The notes under the pieces: generated by a model
Told to the model about the DNA's origin: nothing
Database searches by the model: none
What the model saw: only the letters and a program-made list of their open reading frames with translations
Shown here: piece after piece, positions 10,740 to 22,218 of the stretch
How positions within the stretch are numbered: the first letter of the stretch is position 1
How the letters are laid out: every line of letters starts with the position of its first letter
Assembly (NCBI GenBank): GCA_014529385.2
Contig: CM043971.1
Coordinates: forward strand, 95,903,882-95,967,881
Reading direction: 5' to 3'
DNA from: Adiantum capillus-veneris
Lineage: Eukaryota > Streptophyta > Polypodiopsida > Polypodiales > Pteridaceae
Length of the DNA stretch: 64,000 bases
Position numbers and translations under genes: made by a program

Positions 10740-11200
10740 AAAAAGGAATGGAGGGGTGGAAGGGCATAGAAGGCATAGATTGTAACGAAGAAGGAGGAAA
10801 AAGTGGCGTCAAATGAGAAGCAAGGGGTGAATATGGGGACCAAGTGGGAGCAGCGTAGGTGGGTGGGTCTGGAGTTGACAAGAAATGTGCTTTTTTTTAT
10901 GTTAACATTGAGGCTTGCATCATGGATTTTGTGGAGCGAGTAGATCTATAGAGTAAATTTCAATAGCACATAATGTACTTGCTCTACTTTTCCTCTCCCC
11001 TCAAAGTCCAAAAGAGACCTTTATTACTCCTAAGATCTATCCAATCAATAGCTCTCACTTTGTCTTTCAATTTCCAAGGATTCAACATTTTTGGCACTAC
11101 AATTTTTGAAGTTCAACTTTGACGAGCCGTCTAGATGAGATTCTAGAGCATCCTAAGCACTATAGTCCCCATCATTATCCTTGCACTCAAGGATTTCATT
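10740..11200. other. Unassigned stretch
   Basis: No domain, LTR or inverted repeat was recognised. Confidence 0.5.
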
Positions 11201-11445
11201 GACGTAATCATGATCATGTGATTACGTTAATAACTCTAGTATTTACACAAGAAAATCATGTGATCACGTTAATTGTTAACGTGATCTTGATGGTGACCTG
11301 CAGAACCAATAGAGACGGTAGGCCCATCGGGCCTTTTCATTTTCCCGGTGGGGCCCGCCGGGCTTTCCCATTTTCCTGACGGTGCCCTTAGGGCTAAAGG
11401 GTTATCCCGGCGGGCCCATCGAGAAAATGAAAAAGCCCGGCGGAC
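11200..11445. repeat. Palindromic and GC-rich inverted-repeat cassette, left copy
   Basis: An 11-bp inverted repeat GATCACGTTAA / TTAACGTGATC lies at 11262-11286, next to another around CGTAATCA / TGATTACG (from about 11204). A GC-rich hairpin follows: CCCGCCGGGCTTT...ATTTTC at 11353-11375 pairs with GAAAATG...GCCCGGCGG at 11422-11443. A related cassette in the opposite orientation lies at 13750-13960. Confidence 0.6.
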
Positions 11446-11469
11446 CTGACTGTATATAGTAAACCTCTT

Positions 11470-12240
11470 CTTACTTTGGCATTTTAACTAGGCAAATCCC
11501 TGGGGAGTATATCTGAGCGTCGGGTATAGTCATCTCCTTGTGAATTGACCTAAGGTTATAGAGTCACAGGTCCTTTTTTTGGGCCGAACGTGATTCTTAA
11601 TTCGGTAACCATTTCTAAAAATATTTAAACCCTTCACCGAACCTAAAGGTACTAAACCAAAAAATTTGAGAATTTGGAGAGTCATGCTCATTGTGACGAA
11701 GCCATTGGTCCATAAAAGGGTTGTAGTTGGTTTTAGAAGATGAGCATATTTAAATAAGGAGTTGATAGCCGGATGCCTTGTACTAGTGTACTGGGTATAT
11801 AAAGATCCTTGAAGTCTTGCATTTTTCACCATCATAGATGCATAAGGGGGCTACAATCCTTGATTGGGTACAAGTAGTCCTCAATTGTGTAATTGTATTG
11901 AAGGTTTCCTTGCCTTGTTTTGTGCATTGGTTTATATAGGGAGTGAATTATGTATTATAATTAAAAGATTGTTAGTGCATGAGATGGTCAATCATCAACA
12001 TTATTTCTTTCATGTGTGTTTTGCAAATAATATCATCATTTCAATGTAAATGTTGATGATTCTTTGTAGCATGTGAAAATAGTTGTGTATGTTCTCTCAG
12101 CACATATGTGGAATTGACTAGAGTGCATTGCAAATCTCATATTGTGTAGATTTGATTGCTTTCTTAGTGATTGTTTTTCTAAGATATATTGAAAAGTTTT
12201 TTTATTTATTTTAACTGAACATCTAGTTCTTATGTCTGCA
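11470..12240. other. Unassigned stretch before the helicase fragments
   Basis: AT-rich. The open frames seen at 11530-11835 and 12036-12323 on the reverse strand show no recognisable domain. Confidence 0.5.
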
Positions 12241-12267
12241 GTATTAAATTGAAAGCAATGGAGAAAA

Positions 12268-12630
12268 ATGTCAGCACAAGTGATACGAAGAAGACAAAGA
12301 CTTAAAAAGCCCCTAGCAAACATGGGTTTTGAATCTCAAATCAAAAGGATTGTAGAAGTTGTTTTTGAGAATGAGAAATACTCAAAATTGCCAAATTTAC
12401 TGAAGCAAATGATGGATGGAAGTAAAGTGATCATATTTATGGAAACAAAAAGAGGTTGTGATCAAGTTACTAGACAACTTCGAATGGATGGATTTGCAGC
12501 TTTATCTATCCATGATGATAAGAGTCAAGTTGAACAAGATTGGCTCCTTTTTGAATTTAGATCTAGCAATAGCCCTATAATGACAACAACAGATGTTGCA
12601 ACTCTTGGTTTGGATGTGAAGGACATAAAT
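12268..12630 (+). pseudogene. DEAD-box RNA helicase fragment, copy 1
   Basis: The frame encodes the start of a helicase C-terminal domain of the DDX5/DBP2 type (plant RH20/RH30 group by resemblance): VEVVFENEKYSKL, the motif IV region VIIFMETKRGCDQVTRQL, ALSIHDDKSQVEQDW and TTDVATLGLDVKDI. In the family the last motif normally reads with Arg where this copy has Leu (TLGLD for the usual RGLD), which would harm ATP hydrolysis. The N-terminal RecA domain (with the DEAD box) and the HRIGRTGR motif are absent. It is a fragment, not a gene. Confidence 0.85.
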
Positions 12631-12679
12631 CACAAGAAAGCAAAACAACAACAAAGACCGCACCGACATTGACAATGAG

Positions 12680-12972
12680 GTTTTGAATCTTAAATCAAAA
12701 GGATTGTAGAAGTTGTTTTTGAGAATGAGAAATACTCAAAATTGCCAGATTTATTGAAGCGAATGATGGATGGAAGTAAAGTTATCATATTTATGGAAGC
12801 AAAAAGAGGTTGTGATCAAGTTACTAGACAACTTCCAATGGATGAATTTGTAGCTTTATCTATCCATGATGATAAGAGTCAAGCTGAACAAGATTGGCTT
12901 CTTTTTGAATTTAGATCTAGCAATAGCCCTATAATGACAACAACAGATGTTGCAACTCGGGGTTTGGATGGC
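12680..12972 (+). pseudogene. DEAD-box RNA helicase fragment, copy 2 (tandem)
   Basis: This repeats the first fragment at a period of 354 bp (GAATCT at 12331 and 12685). An early TAA within the first codons separates it from the preceding frame. It keeps the family-typical RGLD (TTDVATRGLD) that copy 1 has lost, but has other changes, such as RQLPMDEF for RQLRMDGF. It breaks off right after that motif. Confidence 0.85.
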
Positions 12973-13405
12973 ACTTTCAGATTGGCACAGTCGGGGTGCA
13001 TTGGCACTTCCAGATTGTAAATGCAAAGCCATTTGATCCCTTCAACTCTATTTTGATTTAACCTATGGTAGCCTTAGTATATAAGGTACCTAGGTCAATT
13101 TGTAAAGAGAACTTAATAATAATCAAACTTTTAAGCTATCATTGACCGTGTGTGAGAGAGAAAGAGAGAGTGTGTGAGCTTCATCCTAACGCTACTTCTT
13201 GCCTCCTCATTGCATTGAAGATTCAACTGCACCATCACAATTGGCTCGGAGATGCCAAGCATTCCTCGCAAACTGGAGCACGTGTACTAACGCATCTACG
13301 AGCTATTTGTGGTTGTAAGTGTATCAAATGATGTTTGTTTTTTGCGTGCAAGTAGTTATTATAATTGTGGTGACACTAGGTAGCTCCACAACAAAGATAG
13401 TCATT

Positions 13406-13696
<291 letters not shown>

Positions 13697-13749
13697 CTTA
13701 ACAAAAACACCCAACGTGCCTGATTAGGACCCTCTATGATATTAAGCTA

Positions 13750-13960
13750 CCGGGGTTTTCTCGGCTGGCACATAGGGAAAATGCAAAAGCCTGGCGGGGC
13801 ACGACGAGAAAACGCAAAAGCCCGGCAGGCTTTTTGTGGGTTTCGAGGTTGCTCTAAACCGGCTTGTTTGTGATCATGTTAACTGTTATTATGTAAATAT
13901 GTCAACAAAACCTTGTGATCACACAATTTTTTTGGTAATTACGTAAATATTAAATACCTG
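13750..13960. repeat. GC-rich inverted-repeat cassette, right copy
   Basis: GAAAATGCAAAAGCCTGGCGGG at 13772-13793 and a second GAAAACGCAAAAGCCCGGCAGG-type unit at about 13810-13831 are the reverse complements of the GC-rich units at 11330-11375. They are followed by GTGATCATGTTAACTG, which resembles the palindrome of the left copy. Relative to the left cassette the order is inverted. Confidence 0.55.
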
Positions 13961-14211
13961 CTTGCGCTTCAGACACTATAATTGACCATCCCGATTGGAA
14001 CCCCTGGAGCCTTATTGGCCTAGATAATCACATTAGACATACATTTTGGATGTCCTTTGCTTGCGCAGGTCCTTCATACCTGCTCTAGCCTTCTACACCA
14101 CACCTTGTCTGTAGCCATATCACTTCCTAGCACCACTCTTGGCATCGACCAACTTTGCATGTACCAACATGATATATAAGTTTTACATATAGTGACCCCC
14201 CAAGAGTTGGA

Positions 14212-14362
14212 TACATCAATATGCACATGGAAGATAACATTCCAATTAGGTGCCCTTAAAATTGGGGCACTTGTTAGGGATTTCCTCAATAGCAAAGTTT
14301 GATGCATCAATATGCACATAGAAGATAACATTCCACTTAGGTGTCCTTAAAATTGGGGCACT
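14212..14362. repeat. Direct repeat of about 60 bp, period 91 bp
   Basis: CATCAATATGCACATGGAAG at 14214 recurs as CATCAATATGCACATAGAAG at 14305. Both copies continue through ATAACATTCCA and CTTAAAATTGGGGCACTT. Confidence 0.8.
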
Positions 14363-14473
14363 TTGCCATGCCAAGGGAAACCCTCGGGGGTCATAGACCT
14401 AGGCCAGGTGCCAATTGATATGCTGGGCAGGGAACCCCAGAAGCTCCTAAGAAATTTCCCATGGCTCTTTTAC

Positions 14474-14485
14474 TGGTATCAGAAC
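14474..14485 (+). other. Copia-type primer-binding-site remnant
   Basis: TGGTATCAGAAC followed by TTAGAG resembles the initiator-Met primer site of Copia elements with one change. No matching LTR pair or gag was found next to it, so it marks only debris. Confidence 0.35.
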
Positions 14486-14720
14486 TTAGAGATTTGGGAG
14501 CAAAGGGTGTGGTCCGTTTCCACTACCTGTGCATGCAATTCATGCACTAGAGAGTCATGGAGATGAAGCGAAAAAAGACTGTGGGTAGCAACCCTTGGAA
14601 AAGGGAGGGAGGTGAGGTCAACCTGCACCAAATCCTATGGAGAGGGGCTGCACGGGGTCGCATTGACCTGCTATGCATTTCACATCATGGGTGCACAAAC
14701 CGGGGTGTTTCAGAGTGGTC

Positions 14721-14905
<185 letters not shown>

Positions 14906-14959
14906 ATAGAAAGCGTCTCCATAGGTCTTTTAGGTCTCCTTTTTATACCAAGGCCTAAG

Positions 14960-15944
14960 GCCTTAGGGAAAAATAATTAAACCAAGGAAGGGTGCCCACG
15001 GGACAACACCCGTTCAACCTCTCTCATTATAAGAAAAGCACAACCTCGGGGGGTTCACTATGTGTAAACTACCATATCACGTGCGCTCAAGACATGTTTG
15101 TAAAACCCCTTATCTGTGAATTTTGTTAAGAATATAATGTATCCTTTTCTTTTAAAATCCATAATTTTCTTTCAAATTTGAAAAAATAATGCCCTTATGT
15201 ATATATATTTCTGTAAGTTTCAAGAACTTTAAATACCCTTCTCTTGAACTCATGTGATAGGTTACATTTTTATTAGGTGACCTCCCAGGGAGCACAACAA
15301 CCCAGAGTAGGGGTGAATCCGACAAAGTTTTTTGAATCCAAAAAATAATTCAACGGTTGTTGAATCTTTGTGATTTTTTAAAATTTACAGAGATTCTCAA
15401 GAAAGCGAGTATTCGTGGAAATCTCGAAGGGAGGTTCACCACCGACAACAAAATTTGACTAAATTTCTTGGTTTTTCCTTAAAATTGATGCGGTCTTTTT
15501 TGCCAAGCGTTTCCAAATTGACAAAGTAATTAGCAAGGTTAATTAGTGGCGACTACGATGATTTTTGCGAATACAACTGGCTTTCATCAGACATCTTGAG
15601 ACAAGGTATTCTTTTTTTTCTTGCTAGCACTTTACATAGTCTCCATGGATTCCGAGATGAACATGATGTTTGATTTTGAGCATCATGCACCCAACCCTCC
15701 CAATTATGGTCTATGGTTGGATACTCTCACACAGGATACCCGCATGGTTATGGGAGGGGATGATAGTTATGAATTGCTTAATATTTAGGAGTTTTGAGCA
15801 CTTCAAGCACGCATGTCTATGATGGAGAAATTTTTTTCATCTTTGAATGATAATGTTACTAGATTATCCACCTTGATAGTGCAATAGATGCAAAAACACA
15901 CTGTCATTAATTTTTTGAATGAGCATAAAGTCCCTAAGTCATGC
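14960..15944 (+). mobile_element. Degenerate LTR-element 5' part with a gag start
   Basis: An LTR-like stretch (from about 14960) is followed by TTAGTGGCGACTACGATGA at about 15544, which resembles the TTTGGCGACTCC phrase found at the primer site of many plant Gypsy elements. An ATG at 15645 then opens a gag-like frame with a coiled-coil-like segment (ARMSMMEKFFSSLNDNVTRL) and in-frame stops near 15789 and 15885. It loosely resembles the N-terminal gag segment of Gypsy-A. Assignment is tentative. Confidence 0.35.
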
Positions 15945-16089
15945 CAGGAAGCTTGCCCACTAGCCTCATGTATATATGTGTACATAGCCCTGCAAGTTTT
16001 GGAAGTGGCCGTATAAAACTTCATGTACAAAGGTGTGATTTTTCCAAGCTTGGGTGCTGATATTTTGGATTGTTTGAGTCCCCAAAACA

Positions 16090-16688
16090 TGGCTTTTAAT
16101 AATTATTTTTAGTTGTGCTTTATAGCTCATTAATCGGACTTGTACATCATGAGTTATGTGTGTCCAAAGCGGGCGGTCCCAACTTAGAAGGTGATAGCAG
16201 GTGCATGTGATGAGGGAAATGGGACAACTTGAGAGTCTAATATTAGAAATGCTGAATTTTTATATTTCTAGAGATAGCTGAGGTGATGGGCTTCAAGCCG
16301 TGGGTTACGGTGCGTCATTCGGTGACCGGAGCAACAAGTTATGCCTCGGGGAAATTTGTTTGAGAGGTCCTCTTGCTTGGGGGAGAAGCTGGAAATCGGT
16401 TGGGCTTGAGGGAGTTGGGAGGAAGTCTCCATGTGGCATGGGGATTATCCCACATGAGAAGAATAAAGGGTAAAGTGGAGGGTACATAGGGCACTTTGGG
16501 AGCCCACTATAGGTGTATCAAAGGTGAGAGGAGTTGTCTTAAGGCTTGGCTATGGGGGATAGTGGGCTCATAGGGAAGCAGATGGTGCATTTTTTAGTCC
16601 ACACTCAGCTGCCCAGGTGCCTGGCTTCATTTTTGGTCCACTGGCCACTTGTCCCCACCCCATTCCTTGGTCAAAGGGTCATCGAAAG
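16090..16688. other. Unassigned stretch
   Basis: No recognisable gene or repeat end. Homology to Gypsy-A begins sharply at about 16689. Confidence 0.5.
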
Positions 16689-16964
16689 ATAGCATACTTG
16701 TGTTGACAAGAAATCTAGAAGGAAAGGGAAAGCTTCAAACTTCAAGGAAGTAGTTTCACCCTTCCTTTTCACTTCTTAGAGGAAGGCAAGTTTTCCTCCA
16801 AAATTCCTTTTCTTCAAGGAAGAACCTCACACATGAAGAAAAGCCTTCACAAAAACGACAAGTTTTTGTGAAGAATCAACGAAGATCTCTCTTTGTATAG
16901 TATCTTGCCCCATGGAGTTGATCAAACCAGTCATCCACTCAAGGCAGAGGGTACTTGTTCTTGA

Positions 16965-17371
16965 TGGTTATGCTCCAACATCCAAAAAATTTGGAAGAAG
17001 CCATCAGCCATGCCCAAAGATATGATGATGAACAAGAGCGGAAGGGAAATGTTCCCTACTCTAAGAATAATTTTGCTAAGAGAAATGTGGCTAAGAGACA
17101 AAGTCGAGGTAGATCTCCCACACGTTCCAAGACGAATAAGAGACAATCTACCTCTCCGCGCCCACAAGAGGCTAAGAAGCCTAAGCAACCACGAGATACT
17201 CCACGTGGGTCTCTCAGCACTGTTGATTTTGAGCGTGCAAAGAAACACCATTTGTGTTTCAAATGTCTTTCAAACCAACATAACAAGAAGGATTGTTCTC
17301 TTTTGCAAGGCAAAGAAAAGACCATGCACACGGTACAACGCCTCACATTAGATTCATCTCCTAAATATTGA
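16965..17371 (+). pseudogene. Gypsy-B gag C-terminus with zinc knuckle
   Basis: There is no ATG at its start; the frame opens from a deletion junction. It contains a basic RSPTRSKTNKRQS stretch and a CCHC knuckle CFKCLSNQHNKKDC (about 17255-17300). A TGA at 17369-17371 ends it. It is in the same frame as the protease and RT that follow. Confidence 0.85.
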
Positions 17372-18331
17372 GCTCTAGAGGTTCTTCATATGGAAGAAAA
17401 GCACAAGTGTTGTGTGCCTGCTTCAATGTGGCAGCCCACCTTTGGCCCCCATGATTTGATTTGCATGCATGGAACTATTAACGGACAACGTGTTTGTATT
17501 TTAGTGGATGATGATGCAACTCATAACTTCCTGAACTATAAGCTAGTCAAGAAGTTGAATCTTACACAGACTCCCTGCTCTCACAAGTATATGGTCGAAC
17601 AGATGTCTGGCAATGATAAATAAGTATGGTACATGGTATTTCAAGGGGTTGAGCTTATTTTTCAAGATCATATGATGACCCTTGACTTTCAAGTTATGAA
17701 CATGGAACGCGCTGATGTAGTTTTAGGACGGAAGTGGCTGCATGGTTTAGGAAACACATTTCATAGTAGTTATGAACTCAACTCCTTATCCTTTATGGCC
17801 AATGGTAAACATGTTCTTTTGCTTGGTGAGAAAAATATACCATCTGCACCTCTTATATGTACAAGCAAACTTTCTATTTTACAGAAAGCAGATTTAATAG
17901 ATGAAGTCTTTTTGTGTTACTACTTGTCTCCAAGTCTTGTGAATTCTCTAGAGAAAAGTGCTGTGAATTCTAGTAATGGTATGAAAATTGCAATGAATTC
18001 TAATGATAAGCAAAGTGTTAACAAATCTAACGAGAAAAGTGCTCTCAATTTTAATTCTATTGAGCCACGTGCAACTGTTGTAAAACAAACATTACAAATA
18101 TTACAAGATTCTCCATCCCGGCATAACTCTAGTTTACTTTCTCCTTTTACACGGCAAAAGCTGACTCACTTACTCACGGAGTATAGTGATGTATTCTCAA
18201 GTAATTTACCGTCGGGTTTACCTCCTACACATGATGTGAAGCATGGCATAGATATCTTGCCAGGCACTAAACCGCTGAATAAACCACCTTATTGTATGAG
18301 TGCTAAAGAAGCCAAGGAGGTTGAGAGTTAG
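17372..18331 (+). pseudogene. Gypsy-B protease and protease-RT linker
   Basis: The protease core reads VCILVDDDATHNFLN, where the family usually has D-G/S-G-A; the Gly pair is replaced by Asp, so the enzyme is probably dead. DVVLGRKWLHGLG further on matches the conserved second protease loop. A TAA at 17621-17623 interrupts it. The linker before RT (DVFSSNLPSGLPPTHDVKHG) is normal for the family and ends at a TAG at 18329-18331. Confidence 0.85.
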
Positions 18332-19158
18332 TTGGTTGACTAACTCTCCCATAGTTTCATTAGACCTAGCACTTCGCCTTGGGCATCACCAATTCTTTTG
18401 GTAAAAAAGAAAGATGGTAATATGCGCATGTGCATAGATTATCGTGGATTAAACACCATAACCATCAAGAACAAGTACCCTCTGCCTCGAGTGGATGAGT
18501 TGTTTGATCAACTCCATGGGGCAAGATACTATACAAAGATAGATCTTCGTTCAGGATACCACCAGGTGCGTATCCTTTTGCAAGATATCTCCAAAATTGC
18601 CTTTAGAACACCGTTTGGGCATTTTGAATTTTTGGTTATGCCTTTTGGTTTAACCAATGCTCCAGCTACATTTATGACACTCATAGATAGTGTCTTACGT
18701 CCTTATCTTGGAAAATTTGTTGTGGTTTTCCTTGATGACATTCTCATTTACAGTAAGATTGAAGATGAACACATAGAACACTTACGATTAGTGTTCAAAC
18801 AGCTATGAGCTCATGCTCTGTATGCTAAGGAAAGCAAGTGCTATTTCTTTAAAACAGAGAAACATTACCTCAGTCATGTGATATCTTATTATGGCATCAA
18901 GATGGACACTGACAAGGTCGCTGCCATTCTTCAATGGCCACATCCCAACACGGTTGAGGAGCTTCAAATATTCTTAGGCATGGGTAGATTTTATCGAAAG
19001 TATATTCGTGATTATGCCAAAATCGATGTTCCTATGAAGGATCAACTTTAAAAAAAAGGTAAGACCTTTTCTTGGGAAGAAGCCCAAAGATGAAGTTTTG
19101 AACAACTCAAGGTAGCTATAGCCACTTCTCCCATCCTAGCAATCGTTGACCCACTTAA
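18332..19158 (+). pseudogene. Gypsy-B reverse transcriptase and start of RNase H
   Basis: Reverse transcriptase signatures are in order: [44 protein letters not shown] and the catalytic [12 protein letters not shown] near 18725. A TGA at 18806-18808 and further stops near 19048 and 19091 interrupt the thumb and connection (FLGMGRFYRKYIRDYAK). The frame reaches the TIR-1 insertion at 19158 without a frameshift. Confidence 0.9.
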
Positions 19159-20381
19159 CACTAGTTCTGTAATCGGACACTCAAATGTCCTGAGACACTA
19201 AAGTGTCTTGTTTTTCTAGCAACTTGTCATAATTATTTGGTGAAACTAGAAAAAACATTAAGAGGTCACATTCATATCTTAGGTCAACTATGAGGTGAAG
19301 AACATAGCCAAATTTGACTTTTGCCAAAGTTAATACCAAATTAAGATTATAATGATAAGTTTTAAGATGAAAAATCATAGAGATTTAGTGCAATTTTAAC
19401 AAAATTTTCATAAATTGAATATAACTTCTCATCAAAATAAGATTTTGCATAGATTTCAAGGTGTATGGATAGGAAAAAACTTATTATAGCAAGAAATTGA
19501 GCTTCATAACTTAGTTATGGGACTAGATTTTTGTTATAATCAAAAGACCAAAATCTTGAAAATGCTGACAAAGAGGAAAAAATTGGTCTTTCAAGGCCTC
19601 TTTCATTAACATGATGAGGTTATGGGACAAAACCTAAGGTGTATAATGTATCTATAGGTCAATACCCATCAACTAAGCATTTTTCAAGGGTTCAAACTCA
19701 TAGGCATCATGTAATTTAAGCCCATTTTAAAAAAATTGTAGTGCATAATTTCTTGCAAAAAAAACATTGTTATGAAAAACTAATGAAAGTGTATATGAAT
19801 CTCCCAATTGTGTGCATATGAGGTATTTGTATACAAATAAGTGAGATGAATGGAAAAATCCAAAAGTGGACTTTATTTTAAGGCTTATCTTTGATAAATA
19901 AAAAATCATAATTACAACATGCACAGTTTTTTGGATATGCCATAAATCACCAAACGTGGCTTGAATAACCATTAAAAATTATCACCTTATGTAATGGAGT
20001 CATAGATCTAGTATATATGCATCATATGACATTGTAAATTTACATGAACTAAATGTTTTTTGTGATCGTTAATTGAATTTGATTCTAGTCACAAAGGATT
20101 TTTTTCTCACATGAAAATTGTAAAAATATCAAACACATATATAAGTAGTTACCATGGATTATAGAGTACGAGTTTTAATGAAACATTGAATCTTGTTTTG
20201 GATAGGTTCTTTTCATGAATGTAGTTACTATTGAGGTTATGATCAAAAGTGAGTACTTTGAATAACATTTTATAAGTTTGCAAAAGCATTTCTTGAGATG
20301 TGTTCTAGATTTCATGTACCATTTTATTTAAATTCGCAAAAAAAAGGACACTAAAGTGTCCTTTTTGGTACCAAACTAGTG
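19159..20381. mobile_element. TIR-1: non-autonomous TTAA-flanked inverted-repeat element
   Basis: This 1223-bp insert is flanked by TTAA on both sides (19155-19158 and 20382-20385). Its ends begin CACTAGTT and finish AACTAGTG; allowing small gaps, the terminal inverted repeats extend through a GGTACC-like stretch into GGACACT. Subterminal palindromes of the type GACACTnnAnTGTC occur twice at the left end and once at the right. The inside is AT-rich and shows no transposase. Removing it with one TTAA restores the continuity of the RNase H frame. A relative (TIR-2) lies at 57982-59321. TTAA suggests a piggyBac-like duplication, but a TA duplication with ACACTAG ends fits equally well. Confidence 0.85.
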
Positions 20382-20385
20382 TTAA

Positions 20386-20734
20386 GCCGTTTGTGGTAGA
20401 GACTGATGCTAGTGATAAATCAATTGGTGCGGTACTTCTCCAGGAGGGAAGACCTATAGCCTTTGAAAGTAAAAAGCTATATAGAGATCAACAAAATTAT
20501 TCTGTCTATGAGAGAGAGCTCTATGCCATAATTCACACTTTACGAAAGTGGCGACACTATTTATATGGTGCCGAGTTTGAAGTGGTTTTTGACCATGAGA
20601 GTATTAAATGGTTTACTGCCCAAATGGACTGGAAGGGTCATAAAGCTAGATGGGCAAAGATCCTTCAAGATTATGATTGTAAGCTATGATATCGCAAGGG
20701 GCGATATAATGTAGTAGCGGATGCACTAAGTAAG
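20386..20734 (+). pseudogene. Gypsy-B RNase H
   Basis: The frame resumes right after TIR-1 with PFVVETDASDKSIGAVL, the catalytic Asp segment, then YSVYERELYAI with the catalytic Glu, and VVFDHESIKWF with the third acidic position. A TGA at 20687-20689 interrupts it before the conserved RKGRYNVVADALS end. Confidence 0.88.
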
Positions 20735-21943
20735 ATGCCTCAGATTAATTCACATGCTTTCACGAAATTAAAGAGTGGATTTTTGGAGTCATTATGTGGC
20801 AAGTGTGCACAAGATCAATCATATGCTAAAGTATGGAGTGCTTTTTTAAAAAGGGATAACACACACTCACATGTCTCTACACACACAGATAAAAACTCCA
20901 ACACACAGAGCTCCACCCCTACTCAGGAAGAGCTTAAGCGATGGAAGAATTTTTCCATTGATGATGGCTATTCGTAAGACATATGCCTTAGTTCGACAAA
21001 ACTTTTATTGGTCAAGCTTACATCATGATGTTCAAGAGTACGTACTAAACTACCACCAATAGTGCCAAGTTAATAAGGAAGAGTGCCTCAAGGTAGGTGG
21101 CCTTTTACATCCTTTAGAGATTCCATAAGGTAAGTGGGAATCTCTATGGATTTTGTAGTAGGACTACCTACTACAAATTGTGGCCATGATTCCATATGGG
21201 TAATTGTAGACCATCTCACAAAGATGGGTCGAGTCATTCCCACTAAGACTACGGTTAAGACACCGAAATTAGCACGGCTATTTGTAGAGCATATATATAG
21301 ACTCTACGGTCTTCCAGCTAGTATTGTTAGTGATCGAGATTGAAAGTTTGATAATCACTTATGGAGAGCTGTGTTTCAAAAGTTGGAAACTAAACTTAAT
21401 CTAAGTACGGCTGGTCATCCAGAAAGAGATGGTCAAACCAAAAGAGTTAATCAAATGCTAGAGGATATGCTACGAGTGTATGTTAGCAAGAAGCAAACCC
21501 ATTGGGAAGACTACTTACCTATATTTGAATTTTCTTATAATAGTTCAAAGCATGTGACTACAGGGTTTAGTCCATTTATGCTTTTATATGGATTTCAACC
21601 TAGATCACTTGTTACGGTGGGGTTGGATAAGGAGAAGATACAACAAGCGAAGGATTTTCTCCAAGACCATTCTGACATGCTTTGAGTTGTTAGACAGAAT
21701 GTTAATCAAGCTCAAGATTGATATAAGAAGTACATAGATGAGCATCGTTGTCTTGCTACTTTCGAAGAAGGAGACAAGGTTTTCCTCAAGGTTCTAGAGC
21801 ATTTAGAAAGTCTAAAGACGGGAAAAGTTGTTAAACTTTCACCATGCTATTGTGGACCGTTTACCATTCTCAAACGTATAGGTCAAGTGGCCTATAAGTT
21901 AGCTCTTCCAGAGCACTCATGAGTTCATCTTGTTTTTCATGTT
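20735..21943 (+). pseudogene. Gypsy-B integrase
   Basis: The N-terminal zinc-binding part is damaged: a deletion near 20970 shifts the frame, removes the first His region, and leaves FYWSSLHHDVQEYV with a Cys replaced. A second small deletion near 21130 restores the original frame. The catalytic core follows with MDFVVGLP (first Asp) and IVSDRD (second Asp, followed by a TGA at 21341-21343). The catalytic Glu position in the DGQTxRVNQ motif is Lys. A TGA at 21683-21685 and further stops interrupt the C-terminal part. Confidence 0.87.
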
Positions 21944-22186
21944 AGTCGTTTACAAAAACAGCTAGGATAGAATGATAATGTCATTGACGCAGGTGTGTTA
22001 GTTGACCTTATCGAACCGCCAAGCATCCCTCATGAGCCCAAAAAGATTTTGGATTCTCATGAGCTTCACACCAGACATCATGTCAGACGACAGGTGTTGG
22101 TAAAATGGTTAGATATACCTGAAGAAGGTTCTACATGGGAGAATGTCTTCGCGATTAAGAAACGTTTTCCTACGTTCATTTTTTAG
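21944..22186 (+). pseudogene. Gypsy-B integrase C-terminal chromodomain
   Basis: After a TAG near 21968, the frame encodes PKKILDSHELHTRHH followed by VRRQVLVKWLDIPEEGSTWE, the layout of a chromovirus chromodomain (two aromatic/hydrophobic strands and the W-E-N/D element). The true stop of the polyprotein is the TAG at 22184-22186, about 15 bp before the polypurine tract. In the family this domain guides integration to marked chromatin. Confidence 0.8.
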
Positions 22187-22218
22187 GGCAAAAATGATTG
22201 TCCAAAGGGGGGGGGTAA

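Noticed and set aside
19159-20381. TIR-1 as a CACTA (En/Spm) transposon because its ends begin CACTA
   Set aside because: That superfamily makes 3-bp duplications; the flanks here show TTAA (or TA) and the inner TIR does not resemble it.
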